Assembly (NCBI RefSeq): GCF_004135365.1
Contig: NZ_CP035492.1
Location: 1,674,001 to 1,738,000, forward strand
Length of the DNA: 64,000 nucleotides
Direction of reading: 5' to 3'
Origin: Paenibacillus protaetiae
Lineage (GTDB): Bacteria > Bacillota > Bacilli > Paenibacillales > Paenibacillaceae
In this document: positions 29,701 through 38,008 of the stretch, one piece after another
Layout of the letters: the number at the start of each line of letters is the position of its first letter
How positions within the stretch are numbered: position 1 is the stretch's first letter
Program-made: the position numbers and the translations under genes
The notes under the pieces: model-generated
Database searches by the model: none
Told to the model about the DNA's origin: nothing
Seen by the model: only the letters and a program-made list of their open reading frames with translations

Positions 29701-30242
29701 GAATCGATATATAGTCCGTCCAGTTCTTTCTCCAGCATGCCGTATACAAGCTGCAGATCATGCAGCTTGCGCTCAAGCAGGGGCGAACCCCCGGAGAGAG
29801 CGCGAATATCATGCTCATCAATTAAAGCGGAAGCATCCATGCCGTAGCGTTTCCATTCCGTCAACAGCTCGGAAAGCCTTTCGATAAAGCCCGGCTGCTC
29901 CGCTCCGCCTTGAAAAAGCCGCAGCTCGTCCTGAAGGCGGTGCACGATTTTAAAGAGCAGCATCTGCTTGCCGTTGTCGTTAATCGGAACAAGCGCTGTC
30001 CCGCCCGTCTCCTGCATCACCCGGTAAGCAAGCCTGCGGAAGCTCAGCGCCTGAGCGCGGATAGAGCCGCCCGCTCCGCCTTCGCGGAACAATGCGTATT
30101 CGGTCTGAAACGTCGCCTGCTCCGGAACAAGCATAATAAGGGGCGGACCTTCCGGATGCTCTGCGAGCCTGTCCCTCACCTCATTTAAACAAAACGTAGT
30201 TTTGCCTGCGCCGGAGACGCCCAGCACGAAACGAAGCGCCAC
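26700..30242 (-). CDS. addB: ATP-dependent helicase/nuclease subunit B
   Basis: Partner subunit of AddAB; an inactivated helicase fold plus a second nuclease domain held by an iron-sulfur cluster. About 1180 residues. The P-loop LGVSGAGKTTF lies at the N-terminus. The cluster cysteines are visible near the C-terminus (FVSCPFQHF, and CQYCDYKAVCQFD), with the nuclease motif LRVLDYKSS between. A GTG at 30242 is preferred because AAAGGA lies eight bases upstream; an ATG at 30251 is too close to it. First gene of addB-addA. Intact, unlike addA. Confidence 0.95.
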   Translation of the reverse strand: MALRFVLGVSGAGKTTFCLNEVRDRLAEHPEGPPLIMLVPEQATFQTEYALFREGGAGGSIRAQALSFRRLAYRVMQETGGTALVPINDNGKQMLLFKIVHRLQDELRLFQGGAEQPGFIERLSELLTEWKRYGMDASALIDEHDIRALSGGSPLLERKLHDLQLVYGMLEKELDGLYIDSEDYLTRLASGFAAAPSMQGAALWIDGFHGFTPKEYEALAVLIGSSADVTITLTLNRPYASGEQPHELDLFHPTASTYCQLLELALAAGVDVLEPIQLDSRPPQRFKASPMLAHLERHYTKRVPMLVPDIRQLEPEQPGCGISLHAADSRRAEVEAAARDMLRRARDEGLRWRDMAIMVRNAGDYNEYIESVFSDYGIPYFLDQKKTAVHHPLVEFIRSALETVLHGWRYEAVFRCIKTELLFPIDGSQTREAFDLLENYVLAAGIDGWKWLERKQWRPLMKQSLEEDGSGLAEPSQRALLELDAVLAAREYIVPPLRRLGQTLHKAANIREMCGAVYRLLDHADAADRLERWSRLHQAEGDMRRARAHRQLWDGVMQLLDQLVEMAGEESVSPELFAGMLETGLESLKLAAVPPAVDQVLVGSMDRTRPGRIQVSYVLGANDGVMPMRVKEDGILTEEERERLAEAGIAMAPGVRRRLLDERFLIYNALTTPESHLWISWTQADEEGKAMLPSEVVRHVKQLFPGIPVRSLAGEPAPDMPEEEQYAYIGNPQQTLGYLIAQLRAWRQGADIAPFWWDLYNWFAIRPAWQPKLQLLTGSLTYTNFEASLSPETARELYGEQLKASVSRMERFVSCPFQHFAIHGLKLRERQLYRLEAPDVGQLFHAALSKLAQKLGPRLGSMSVPQIRQEAAGTVDELAPKLQSQILLSSARFQYIARKLKEIIGQAAVILGEHARRAQFEPIGLEVAFGPDGDLPPLVVPMPGGGTMEIIGRIDRVDGAETEDGMLLRVLDYKSSPTQLKLEEVAFGLSLQMLTYLDVLVTHAEQWIGKPASPAGVLYFHVHNPLLAVSNSMTEAEANGLVLKKFKTRGLISADAETARLMDGELDTGYSDLLPVALKRDGTFYSSSSVVTGEQWDVLRNSVRRTIGSIGADITQGKIDIAPYRLGGKSPCQYCDYKAVCQFDPLFEGNNYRKWRKPPKEQLWETLQEGAEEDGLEHNA

Positions 30243-30354
30243 GCTTATCATCCTTTCTGTACATACCCTGTCTATTCTTAATCTACTATTCTACCATACT
30301 TGATGCAAATAGGAGAAAGGAGGCGGCTGTCGATAAAAATTGGCAGCGTAAAAC

Positions 30355-30395
30355 GCAAAAAAAGCCCGGGGCCGGTTATACCGCCTCCCCAAGCT
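30355..30395 (-). terminator. Terminator after clpP
   Basis: Imperfect GC-rich minus-strand hairpin (arms around GGGGAGGCGG and CCGGCCCC with loop TATAA) followed by seven T, about 30 bases after the clpP stop. Confidence 0.75.
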
Positions 30396-30422
30396 TTGTA
30401 TGCCCGCTTATTCGCCTGCCGC

Positions 30423-31031
30423 TTACTGCCCGCCGCTTCCGCTTGCAGGCGGCTGTCCATGAATAATGCCGTCAATCAAGCCGTAATCTTGCGCTTCCTC
30501 CGCCGACATGAACCAATCCCGGTCCGTGTCCTGATGGATCCGCTCCACCGGCTGTCCCGTCCGTTCGGAAAGAAGTTTATTAATATGCCCGCGCGTACGG
30601 ATGATACGCTCCGCTCGGATGCGGATATCCGAAGCTTGCCCTTGCGCTCCGCCTAACGGCTGATGAAGCATAATCTCGCTGTTGGGAAGCGCGAAACGTT
30701 TCCCTTTTGCCCCGCCCGCTAAAAGAACTGCGCCGAAGCTGGCCGCGCTGCCCAAACATATGGTCGATACGTCCGGCTTAATGTACTGCATCGTATCATA
30801 AATGCCAAAGCCTGCTGTAATGGACCCGCCTGGGCTGTTAATAAACATTTGGATATCCTTGTCGGGATCATCCGCAGCCAGAAACAAAAGCTGGGCTACA
30901 ATCGCATTCGACAGTTCGTCGGTTATTTCCGAGCCTACCATCACAATCCGGTCTTTAAGCAGCCGGGAAAATACGTCGTAGCTGCGTTCGCCGCCTTTGG
31001 ACTGTTCGATGACATAAGGAATTAAAGTCAT
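30423..31031 (-). CDS. clpP: ATP-dependent Clp protease proteolytic subunit
   Basis: Serine protease subunit that forms a barrel with Clp ATPases. From ATG 31031 (TAAGGAGGGG seven bases upstream) it has 202 residues. The catalytic triad is complete: Ser98 in GSAASFGA, His123 in MLHQPLGG, Asp172 in DTDRDWFM. The oligomer handle and the N-terminal [20 protein letters not shown] are typical. GSAASFGA rather than the common GMAASMGA hints at a second ClpP paralogue. It follows an ECF sigma gene by 72 bases. Confidence 0.95.
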   Translation of the reverse strand: MTLIPYVIEQSKGGERSYDVFSRLLKDRIVMVGSEITDELSNAIVAQLLFLAADDPDKDIQMFINSPGGSITAGFGIYDTMQYIKPDVSTICLGSAASFGAVLLAGGAKGKRFALPNSEIMLHQPLGGAQGQASDIRIRAERIIRTRGHINKLLSERTGQPVERIHQDTDRDWFMSAEEAQDYGLIDGIIHGQPPASGSGGQ

Positions 31032-31103
31032 TTGAGTACCCCTCCTTAAAATGATTTGCCGCCGCCGCTCTGCTTGCAGCACAACGGCAACCCTGCCAGC
31101 CGC

Positions 31104-31841
31104 TTACGCCGCCATGCGCAGCTTCGCCGTTGTGCCCGGCGAGCCGGATCCCCGCGACCGGATGCTCCGCTGCTGCGACTGCTGGCGGATGTGGACAGCC
31201 GCGGACTGCCGGCTTTCTTCATCCTGCTGCTGCATCAGCATCGCAATAGCTTGCGCATCACCGTCGTGCAATGCCGCCACATATGCAAGCATCACAGCGT
31301 GCTCCTTTTCGCCAAGCGCTCCTGCCTGGCAGGCTTCAAGCAGCGGCAAGGCGGCTCCCCGCTCCGTACGAAGCTTGCTAATAACGATGCGCGCGCGGTG
31401 CAAAGCCGCTTTAACAGCGCCTTCCGAAATTTGCAGCATAGCCGCCGTTTCTTTGGCCGGCAAAGCCACAGCCTCCCGCAGCAAATAAACGGTCCGCTGC
31501 AGCGGCGTCAAATGATGGATCAGCATAAGCAGCGCCTGCTCCACATCGTCCTGCTCGATGCCGGATTGTTCCTCTGCTTCGGGCAGGCCGCCCGCCTCCC
31601 GTTCCAATGCAGCGCCCTTGCTGCTTCTGCGCAGCTGGTCGATCCACCGGTTTTTGGCCATTCTGAACAAATAAGCGGAAGGATTGGCAAGCTCGCGGAC
31701 CGAAGCCATAAAAGGCAAAGCTTTCATATACGTTTCCTGCGCCAAATCTTCCGCATCCCATTGCGAGCCGGTTAAGCTGCGGCAATAACGGACAAGCGCC
31801 GAGCGGATTTGCTCCGCTTCCCAAATCGGCTGCTGCTCCAT
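31104..31841 (-). CDS. ECF-type RNA polymerase sigma factor with C-terminal extension
   Basis: Sigma-70 family member with region 2 (about residues 10-75, AEDLAQETYMKALPF and NPSAYLFRMAKNRWIDQLRR) and region 4 (about 100-155, HHLTPLQRTVYLLREAVALPAKETAAMLQIS). At 245 residues it is longer than most ECF factors. The last 75 residues start with a helix reminiscent of a SnoaL-like domain (MLAYVAALHDGDAQAIAML) and then turn into a Gln/Ser/Arg-rich tail with no recognisable fold. No anti-sigma gene is adjacent. The ATG at 31841 has AAAGGAGATGA ahead. The trigger and targets are unknown. Confidence 0.87.
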   Translation of the reverse strand: MEQQPIWEAEQIRSALVRYCRSLTGSQWDAEDLAQETYMKALPFMASVRELANPSAYLFRMAKNRWIDQLRRSSKGAALEREAGGLPEAEEQSGIEQDDVEQALLMLIHHLTPLQRTVYLLREAVALPAKETAAMLQISEGAVKAALHRARIVISKLRTERGAALPLLEACQAGALGEKEHAVMLAYVAALHDGDAQAIAMLMQQQDEESRQSAAVHIRQQSQQRSIRSRGSGSPGTTAKLRMAA

Positions 31842-31870
31842 CTGATCATCTCCTTTCGGTCGGTTGACTG

Positions 31871-32596
31871 TTATTCCAGCAAATAAGCCAGATTTTCCGA
31901 ATTCGTGCTTTGCAGGCTGCCCGGAAGACCTTCACGGCTTGACGCCAGGCTGAAGTACCTTGTGTCTTCTTTGTCATCATACAAATGATAGCGCAACAGA
32001 CGGCTGCCGCCTGTTATCTGTTGAACGAGCCGTTCATGAAACTGCCCGTGCGTCATCTCATCCACCGAACCAAGATGAAAGATGCCTCGTAAATTCTGTT
32101 TAAGGATATAGCGCAATTGCCGGGCCAGCTGCACATCCAGTAAATGGCTGCATACGAGATTGCTGTACACGTCAATCTCTTTGTTATTTTTTATGCTTTC
32201 CTTGACCTGATCCCACCGCGGTGAAGGTTTGCCCCAAATGGCCGGAATCCGGATAATGACCAATCGTTCGCCCATAATTCGCTTCAGCATATTTTCACAG
32301 CTGATTTTGAACTTTCCATAATCGGACACGGCAATGGGATTGTCTGCTTCGGTATGCGGTTTGGAAACATCACCGTCAAATACGTTTGTGGTCGATAAAT
32401 AATACAGGCGGCTGTTCCCCTCCGCCAATGCCGCAGCCAGCTGCATATGGAATTCGAGCTGCCGGCCATAATCCCCTCTCAGGCAGGATATTACGATATC
32501 GGGGTTCATTTCCTTTAATTGTTCCTGCAGCTTGTCGTACTGCTCCATGTCTAATTGGAATTGCTTTGTTATTAACATAACGAAAGCCGGCTCCAA
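31871..32596 (-). pseudogene. NAD-dependent sugar epimerase/dTDP-rhamnose reductase-like, 5'-truncated
   Basis: The visible 241 residues match the middle and end of an RmlD-like short-chain dehydrogenase: NPDIVISCLRGD, the catalytic region YYLSTTNVFDGD, DYGKFKISCENML (Tyr-x-x-x-Lys), and FHLGSVDEMTHGQFHERLV. The first 40-45 residues, which should carry the glycine-rich NAD(P)-binding Rossmann motif, are absent: the reading frame begins (TTG 32596) only 18 bases after the T run of the terminator of the upstream gene, with no ribosome site. A deletion remnant is the best reading. It overlaps no other gene and is followed 29 bases later by the ECF sigma gene. Confidence 0.6.
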
Positions 32597-32613
32597 AAAG
32601 ATACGGCTGCCGC

Positions 32614-32648
32614 AAAAAAAATTCCGGCGGGATAGTCCCCGCCGGAAT
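32614..32648 (-). terminator. Terminator of the rRNA methyltransferase-like gene
   Basis: Minus strand ATTCCGGCGGG, 6-base loop, CCCGCCGGAAT followed by a run of T; 28 bases after the stop at 32677. Confidence 0.93.
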
Positions 32649-32676
32649 GATCATGGATGGTAGTTGTTCCGGACCT

Positions 32677-34077
32677 TTATTTGCTCCGGACTTCAAAAAT
32701 GGCGAATTTCAAGTAATGCCCCTCGCTGACGCCCAGCAGCTGCGGATGGTCTTTGCCCGCAGCCCGCCATTCAACCAGGCGGAGCAGCTTGCCGGCATCG
32801 GCTGCCGCGTCCTGGATCGTCTCCAGGAACAAATCCGGACGCATATGGTACGAGCAGCTGGCGGTCACTAAATATCCGCCTTCATTTACGAGCTTCATGC
32901 CTTGCAGATTAATATCTTTGTATCCCCGGCAGGCGCCGGCAACGGCGCTTTTCGTTTTGGCGAATGCGGGCGGGTCCAGAATGACCACATCCCATGTACG
33001 GCCGGCCGAACCAAGCGGCTTGGACGTATCCGCGACGCCGCGGGCACGGTCTTCGCGTTCTTCGCGGCCTTTGACCTGCGTGCGCAAATAATCAAAGGCG
33101 TCTGCAACAACGAATTCAACACGGTCGCTGAAGCCGTTCCGCTGCACATTGCGGCGCGCCGTGTCAATCGCATGCTCGGACACATCGAGGCAGGTGACTT
33201 TTTTAGCGCCGTATTGGCAGGCGTGCAGCGTAAAGCTTCCCGTATGGGCAAAGCATTCCAGCACGGTTGCGCCGTCCCAATAAGGGAATGTTACGATTTT
33301 GCCGTTGGCGTTTACCGGAACCGCAACTTGACCGTCCTTCGCCGGTTTGGCCGCAAGCTTTGCTTCCTCCGGCACTTCCCCGGCCGGCTTTGTTTCCAGA
33401 TGAATGCCGCTGCGCGCGCCCCAGCCGGTCATAAGCGGAGCTATGGAAGCGCGGTTTTCCCGCTGGTCAAAAAAGTAGCCGGTTTTCTGCCCTTGCTCGA
33501 TATCCACTTCCATAAGCAAACCGTTTTCCGTTATTTCCACAATCCGCGGACAGTCGCCGTACAAGACGCCGGTGCGCTCTTCCAGCCCTTCCAGGCGCCG
33601 TACGCCAACGTCGCTGCGTTCATAGATACCCTGCGGCTTAAAAACTTCCGCCAGCGCCGCTGTAATCGCGTCTCTGCGAATATCCATGCCAAGCGTCAAA
33701 ATCTGTACGACAAGCACGCCTCCAAACCGGTCGACGACCAGCCCCGGAAGGAAATCCGCTTCGCCGTATACAAGCCGGCAGTCCGCATCCGGAACAAACC
33801 GCCCGCGGTAATCCGCGCAGCTTTGGAACCGCTCTTTAAAAAAAGCAACATCCATCTCATCCAACGGCTGGTAGGAGACGACCCTGACCGTAATTTGCGA
33901 CTGCGGATTCCAATAGCCGGTCGCCAAATATTTGCCGTTATGGCTAACCACGTCCACCAATGCACCCGGCTCTGCTTCGCCTTCCATTTTGTCGATTTCG
34001 TTGCCGTAAATCCAAGGGTGGCCTTGTTCGAGACGTTTTTTCCGTCCGCGCTGCAGCCAAATTTTCGCTTTGCTCAC
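32677..34077 (-). CDS. Class I rRNA methyltransferase, RlmI-like (PUA plus Rossmann)
   Basis: SAM-dependent RNA m5C-type methyltransferase family (COG1092; RlmI in E. coli acts on 23S rRNA). The N-terminal PUA domain (about 1-75, RGRKKRLEQGHPWIYGNEID) is followed by the catalytic domain with VLECFAHTGSFTLHA (SAM site), VVILDPPAFAKTKSAV and the catalytic Cys in VTASCSYHM. At 466 residues it is about 60-70 longer than usual: an Ala/Lys/Pro-rich insert at about 221-266 lies between EQGQKTGYFFDQRENR and the SAM motif, and a smaller one precedes WDVVILDPPAF. The start is GTG 34077. Target nucleotide unproven. Confidence 0.88.
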   Translation of the reverse strand: MSKAKIWLQRGRKKRLEQGHPWIYGNEIDKMEGEAEPGALVDVVSHNGKYLATGYWNPQSQITVRVVSYQPLDEMDVAFFKERFQSCADYRGRFVPDADCRLVYGEADFLPGLVVDRFGGVLVVQILTLGMDIRRDAITAALAEVFKPQGIYERSDVGVRRLEGLEERTGVLYGDCPRIVEITENGLLMEVDIEQGQKTGYFFDQRENRASIAPLMTGWGARSGIHLETKPAGEVPEEAKLAAKPAKDGQVAVPVNANGKIVTFPYWDGATVLECFAHTGSFTLHACQYGAKKVTCLDVSEHAIDTARRNVQRNGFSDRVEFVVADAFDYLRTQVKGREEREDRARGVADTSKPLGSAGRTWDVVILDPPAFAKTKSAVAGACRGYKDINLQGMKLVNEGGYLVTASCSYHMRPDLFLETIQDAAADAGKLLRLVEWRAAGKDHPQLLGVSEGHYLKFAIFEVRSK

Positions 34078-34213
34078 TTCGATTATTCCGTCCTCTCTTG
34101 TTCCTGTCCGGCATTGTTGCCGCAGCCTTAGGCAAGGAACTCGTCATGCTTGTCCTCAGTATCGCATATGTATAAATCAATCCAATACGGCCATTTCGAT
34201 AAAGGAGGGCCAT

Positions 34214-35182
34214 ATGTTTATTGCCATTCTTTTGCCCATGGCGTTTGGCTTCTCCATCTTTATGAGCGGGATGAAGCTGATGGAGCTGGCGCTGCACCGG
34301 CTCGCCGGATCCCATTTGCAGCGGGCGCTCCATACCTTTACGTCAACCCCCTTACACGGGCTTGTTACCGGCATAGCCGCCTCGGCTTTTTTGCAAAGCA
34401 GCACGGCCGTTACCGTCATAACGATCGGGTTAGTTAACGCCGGGCTGCTTAGTTTCCCGCGTACGCTTGGCATTGTGCTCGGCACCAATATCGGCACCTG
34501 CCTGACCACCGAACTGATAGGCCTTCATTTAACGAAGCTGGCGATGCCCATATTATATGTTTCTCTTGCAATGTGGCTCATTACCGCCGTATTCGATGAA
34601 ATGAATCTTCTGCCGGGTTTGCAGAAACGCGGCTGGCTGCCGAAACTTCGGGCTTCGGCGCTGGCTGCCGGCGGTTTCGGCCTGCTGCTGGCCGGGCTTG
34701 CCGTTATGCAGTCTATTGGCCCGGCCATTCAGCAAAGCCCGCTGTTTCGCTGGTTTCTCGCCCATGCGTCGGACAACCTGTGGTGGGGGCTGCTTGCCGG
34801 CGCCGTTCTGACGGCTGCCGTCCACAGCAGCACCGCTGTAATCGGCCTTGTGATGGGTTTCGCCATGCTTGGCTCGATGTCAATCGATATTGGCACCGCT
34901 ATCGTCCTTGGCGCCAATATCGGGACATGCGTCACGGCACTGCTCGCTTCCATCGGCGGTTCAAAAGCAGGGCGTTTTGTCGCCTTGTCGCATATTGTTT
35001 TAAATGCCGGCGGGGCGCTTATGTTCATGCCGCTCGTCAGCCTGCTTGCAAGCGCAGCCGGAATTGCAGCCAGTTCGCCGGCCAGCCAAATCGCTCATGC
35101 CCAAACGCTGTTTAATATCGTATGTTCCTTGCTCGCATTGCCTTTATGTTATGTTCCATATATGAAAAAGCTGGGCCGTTGA
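34214..35182 (+). CDS. Na/Pi cotransporter family protein
   Basis: Integral membrane protein of 322 residues with two inverted-topology repeats, each carrying the QSS/SSTAV signature (FLQSSTAVTVITIGLVNAG and VHSSTAVIGLVMGFAM). This is the NptA/YjbB-like family, which moves phosphate with sodium. It is short and lacks the PhoU-like C-terminal domain of longer members. The ATG at 34214 follows AAAGGAGGG. Plus-strand singleton, divergent from the methyltransferase gene. Phosphate as substrate is inference. Confidence 0.9.
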   Translation: MFIAILLPMAFGFSIFMSGMKLMELALHRLAGSHLQRALHTFTSTPLHGLVTGIAASAFLQSSTAVTVITIGLVNAGLLSFPRTLGIVLGTNIGTCLTTELIGLHLTKLAMPILYVSLAMWLITAVFDEMNLLPGLQKRGWLPKLRASALAAGGFGLLLAGLAVMQSIGPAIQQSPLFRWFLAHASDNLWWGLLAGAVLTAAVHSSTAVIGLVMGFAMLGSMSIDIGTAIVLGANIGTCVTALLASIGGSKAGRFVALSHIVLNAGGALMFMPLVSLLASAAGIAASSPASQIAHAQTLFNIVCSLLALPLCYVPYMKKLGR

Positions 35183-35228
35183 AGGCAAGCCGTTACATGC
35201 ATAAGCTTGCCGGCCGGCGCCAGGCCCG

Positions 35229-35660
35229 TTAATTCACTTGGATGCCAAGCAGTTGCAGGGCGCCTTGCAGAATGCGGTTATTGTTGTCATAACCGGATTG
35301 TTTTTGCCTGCGCCACGCTTCGAGCGGTTCAAACCAGTCTACGCCGCGGATTTCTTCGACTTGCGCATGAAGCGTTCCGCCAACGGCTTCCACTAAATAG
35401 TAGTGCACTTCTTTATCAACCGCACCTTTGGTATGGTGGATATATTGGTATTTAATTTGGTCGATCGGCTTTTTGATTATGCCGTCCAGTCCAGTTTCTT
35501 CTTTGATTTCCCGCAAAGCCGTCTGCTCAACGGTTTCTCCTTCTTCCATTTTGCCCTTCGGAAGCGAAACTTTGCCGTATCGGTCCTGGATTAATTGAAT
35601 TTGCAGGGCGCCACCGTCCAAATACCGATAAACGACGCCACCAGCCGATATTTCCTTCAT
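35229..35660 (-). CDS. NUDIX hydrolase
   Basis: A 143-residue NUDIX protein that hydrolyses a nucleoside diphosphate linked to another group. The NUDIX box is complete (GKMEEGETVEQTALREIKEE then TGL, about residues 36-58). The ATG at 35660 has AAAGGGGAGA upstream. It runs convergently with the transporter at 34214 and is followed by no obvious T-rich terminator. The fold resembles diadenosine polyphosphate hydrolases (SLPKGKMEEGET), but the substrate is not determined. Confidence 0.9.
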   Translation of the reverse strand: MKEISAGGVVYRYLDGGALQIQLIQDRYGKVSLPKGKMEEGETVEQTALREIKEETGLDGIIKKPIDQIKYQYIHHTKGAVDKEVHYYLVEAVGGTLHAQVEEIRGVDWFEPLEAWRRQKQSGYDNNNRILQGALQLLGIQVN

Positions 35661-35703
35661 GTGGATCTCCCCTTTGCACTCGAACTGTGTACCGATATAG
35701 AAA

Positions 35704-35748
35704 CGAGGATTCCGCCATCCCTGCCAGACGGGAAAACCGGAATCCTCG
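35704..35748 (-). terminator. Terminator after mtaB
   Basis: CGAGGATTCCG (35704-35714) and CGGAATCCTCG (35738-35748) pair over 11 bases; on the minus strand TTTCT follows. An inner CCCGTC/GACGGG-like pair shortens the loop. Confidence 0.72.
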
Positions 35749-35772
35749 ATTTTGGACTACCCGATTCGGGAA

Positions 35773-37119
35773 TTAAGCCCCGCGAAGCGAAGCGGTGTTG
35801 CTGTCCAGCACGCGAACCAGCTGGCCGCGGCATTCATTAACTCCCGCTTCCGTAACTTTCACACGGCAAAGCTGTCCGATCAGCGACTCGTCGCCTTCAA
35901 ACAGCACTTGCAGGTAATTGTCCGCGCGGCCCATCAGAAGACCTTGTGCAGCAGCTTTTTGGTCCCGTTCCGGAATTACTTCCAGCACTTCGCCTACGTA
36001 ATTTTGCGCGTAAGCCAGCTGCATCTCTTCGGACAAATCGATCAGCCTGTGGACACGTTCGTTTTTCACTTCTTCATCCACCTGATCTTCCATGCGCGCC
36101 GCAGGCGTTCCCGTACGTTTCGAATAAGGGAAAATATGCATCTCGGAGAAACCAAGCTCCTTCATAAAGCGGTAGCCTTCTTCAAACATCTCGTCCGTTT
36201 CGCCGGGGAACCCGACAATGATGTCCGTCGTAATCGCAACACCCGGCATCGCTTCGCGAATCCGTTTAATTTTGGCGCCAAATTCGGCTGTTGTATATTT
36301 GCGGCGCATCCGCTTCAGCACCGTATCTTCGCCGGCTTGCAGCGGAATGTGCAAATGGCGGCACATTTTGCTCGAGCGGTTCAGCACGTCGATCATCGCA
36401 TCGTCGATTTGGCTTGCTTCAATGGAGCTGATGCGAATGCGCTCCAGCCCTTCGATTTTGTCCAAATCCCACAGCAGGTTGACCAGCTTGTAGTTCTCGA
36501 GATCGTCGCCGTACCCGCCGGTATGGATGCCGGTCAATACGATTTCTTTGTAGCCCGCTGCAACAAGCTGTTTCGCTTGTTCCAGAACGCTTTGCGGATC
36601 GCGGCTGCGGGAGAGGCCGCGCGACCAAGGGATAATACAGAAGGTGCAGAAGTTGTTGCAGCCTTCTTGAATTTTCAGGAATGCGCGCGTACGGTCGGAG
36701 AAGTCCGGTACATCCAGCTCCTCGAATTCGCGTGTTTTCATAATGTTGCGCACCGCATTAACAGGCTTGCGGTCCGCCTGGATTTGCGCAACAAAGTCCA
36801 TCAGCTTGTCACGGTCCTGTGTCCCGATCACGAGATCCACGCCCGGAATAGCTAATATTTCAGCCGGGGACGTCTGAGCGTAACATCCCGTTACCGCCAC
36901 AACGGCATCCGGGTTGCGGCGGATCGCACGGCGGATAATTTGCCGGCTTTTCCGGTCTCCTGTATTCGTGACATGGCATGTATTAATTAAGTAAACATCA
37001 GCTGTTGTTGTTTCAAAGTCGACTTGTTCATACCCTTCTTTTTTAAACAGCTGCCAAATCGCTTCCGTATCGTAGAAGTTAACTTTGCAGCCCAAGGTGT
37101 AAAATGCGACTGATGGCAT
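35773..37119 (-). CDS. mtaB: tRNA (N6-threonylcarbamoyladenosine-37) methylthiotransferase MtaB
   Basis: Radical SAM methylthiotransferase (YqeV) that converts t6A37 to ms2t6A in tRNA. It has 448 residues. The N-terminal cluster cysteines Cys11, Cys48 and Cys79 and the radical SAM CNNFCTFC (Cys154, Cys158, Cys161) are all present, with a TRAM domain at the C-terminus (LMGRADNYLQVLFEG). It starts two bases after the rsmE stop and belongs to the prmA-M50-rsmE-mtaB unit. Confidence 0.95.
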   Translation of the reverse strand: MPSVAFYTLGCKVNFYDTEAIWQLFKKEGYEQVDFETTTADVYLINTCHVTNTGDRKSRQIIRRAIRRNPDAVVAVTGCYAQTSPAEILAIPGVDLVIGTQDRDKLMDFVAQIQADRKPVNAVRNIMKTREFEELDVPDFSDRTRAFLKIQEGCNNFCTFCIIPWSRGLSRSRDPQSVLEQAKQLVAAGYKEIVLTGIHTGGYGDDLENYKLVNLLWDLDKIEGLERIRISSIEASQIDDAMIDVLNRSSKMCRHLHIPLQAGEDTVLKRMRRKYTTAEFGAKIKRIREAMPGVAITTDIIVGFPGETDEMFEEGYRFMKELGFSEMHIFPYSKRTGTPAARMEDQVDEEVKNERVHRLIDLSEEMQLAYAQNYVGEVLEVIPERDQKAAAQGLLMGRADNYLQVLFEGDESLIGQLCRVKVTEAGVNECRGQLVRVLDSNTASLRGA

Positions 37120-37121
37120 CG

Positions 37122-37907
37122 TTATGCTCCTCCCATTTCTCCAGATTCATATAACAGGCAGGTTAATCCGACGATTCCCGCCGTCTCTGTTCGTAGTATA
37201 CGCTTGCCCAGACCTACAATAACCGCTCCCGCAGCTTCCGCTTCATTCGCTTCCGCTTCGGTAAAGCCGCCTTCCGGTCCAACCATAAGTATAATATGAG
37301 GCTGCGCGTCTTGTGCAGGCGCTTGTTCCGAACGCCACTTCCTTACCGCGTCCGCAATGCCCGTTCCTGCTGCCGCATCCCCTTCACGTTCATAACAAAA
37401 TAACGCAAGGTCAAAATCCGGCACTGCCGCCATCAGCTCACGCCATGTTTTGACCGCCTCTACAGCAGGCACGCGGTTCCGGTGCGACTGCTCGGCGGCT
37501 TCTTTCGCAATTTTGCTCCACCGCTCCAGCCGTTTCGCTTCCTTCTTATGATCATATTGCACAATCATCCGCTCGGATTGAAAAGGGGCAAACGCGTACG
37601 CGCCGATCTCGGTTCCTTTTTGGATAACGAGCTCCATCTTGTCGCCCTTTGGCAAACTTTGCGCAATCGTTACGGCCCATGCCGGTTCGCTGTCAGAAGC
37701 AAGAAGCTCTACGATATCAGCTTTCACTTCCGACGAATCCGCTTCCGTTATAGAAGCTATCGCTGTAACCCGGCTTCCGTCGCTGACGATGAATGGATCG
37801 CCGGGCTTCATCCGCATAACACGAACGGCATGAAAAGCATCTTCGCCGGTCAAGCGAACTTTACTTGTGCCATCAAATTGCTCCGGCGCCACAAAATACC
37901 GCTGCAT
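37122..37907 (-). CDS. rsmE: 16S rRNA (uracil(1498)-N3)-methyltransferase
   Basis: SPOUT-class methyltransferase RsmE (YqeU), modifying U1498 in the decoding region. The 261 residues comprise an N-terminal PUA-like domain (MQRYFVAPEQ) and a knotted C-terminal domain with MVGPEGGFTEAEANEAEAAG and LGKRILRTETA, the standard SAM-binding motifs. It lies between the M50 protease and mtaB, in the order known from Bacillus except for the inserted protease. Confidence 0.95.
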   Translation of the reverse strand: MQRYFVAPEQFDGTSKVRLTGEDAFHAVRVMRMKPGDPFIVSDGSRVTAIASITEADSSEVKADIVELLASDSEPAWAVTIAQSLPKGDKMELVIQKGTEIGAYAFAPFQSERMIVQYDHKKEAKRLERWSKIAKEAAEQSHRNRVPAVEAVKTWRELMAAVPDFDLALFCYEREGDAAAGTGIADAVRKWRSEQAPAQDAQPHIILMVGPEGGFTEAEANEAEAAGAVIVGLGKRILRTETAGIVGLTCLLYESGEMGGA

Positions 37908-38008
37908 CGAATTGTCAAACCACCCTTATCTAAATTCCAAACCACATCATAGCATGATTTTATCGTTAAAATCTATGAAAAACCTATTCCAGCAAGGCAA
38001 CCTAAAAA

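Noticed and set aside
32902-34131. Plus-strand ORF (409 codons) opposite the methyltransferase gene
   Set aside because: Antisense shadow; no start signals and no homology-like motifs.
35184-35211. Inverted repeat GGCAAGC/GCTTGCC between the transporter and the NUDIX gene
   Set aside because: Only seven bases long with a 14-base loop and no T run; too weak to call a terminator.
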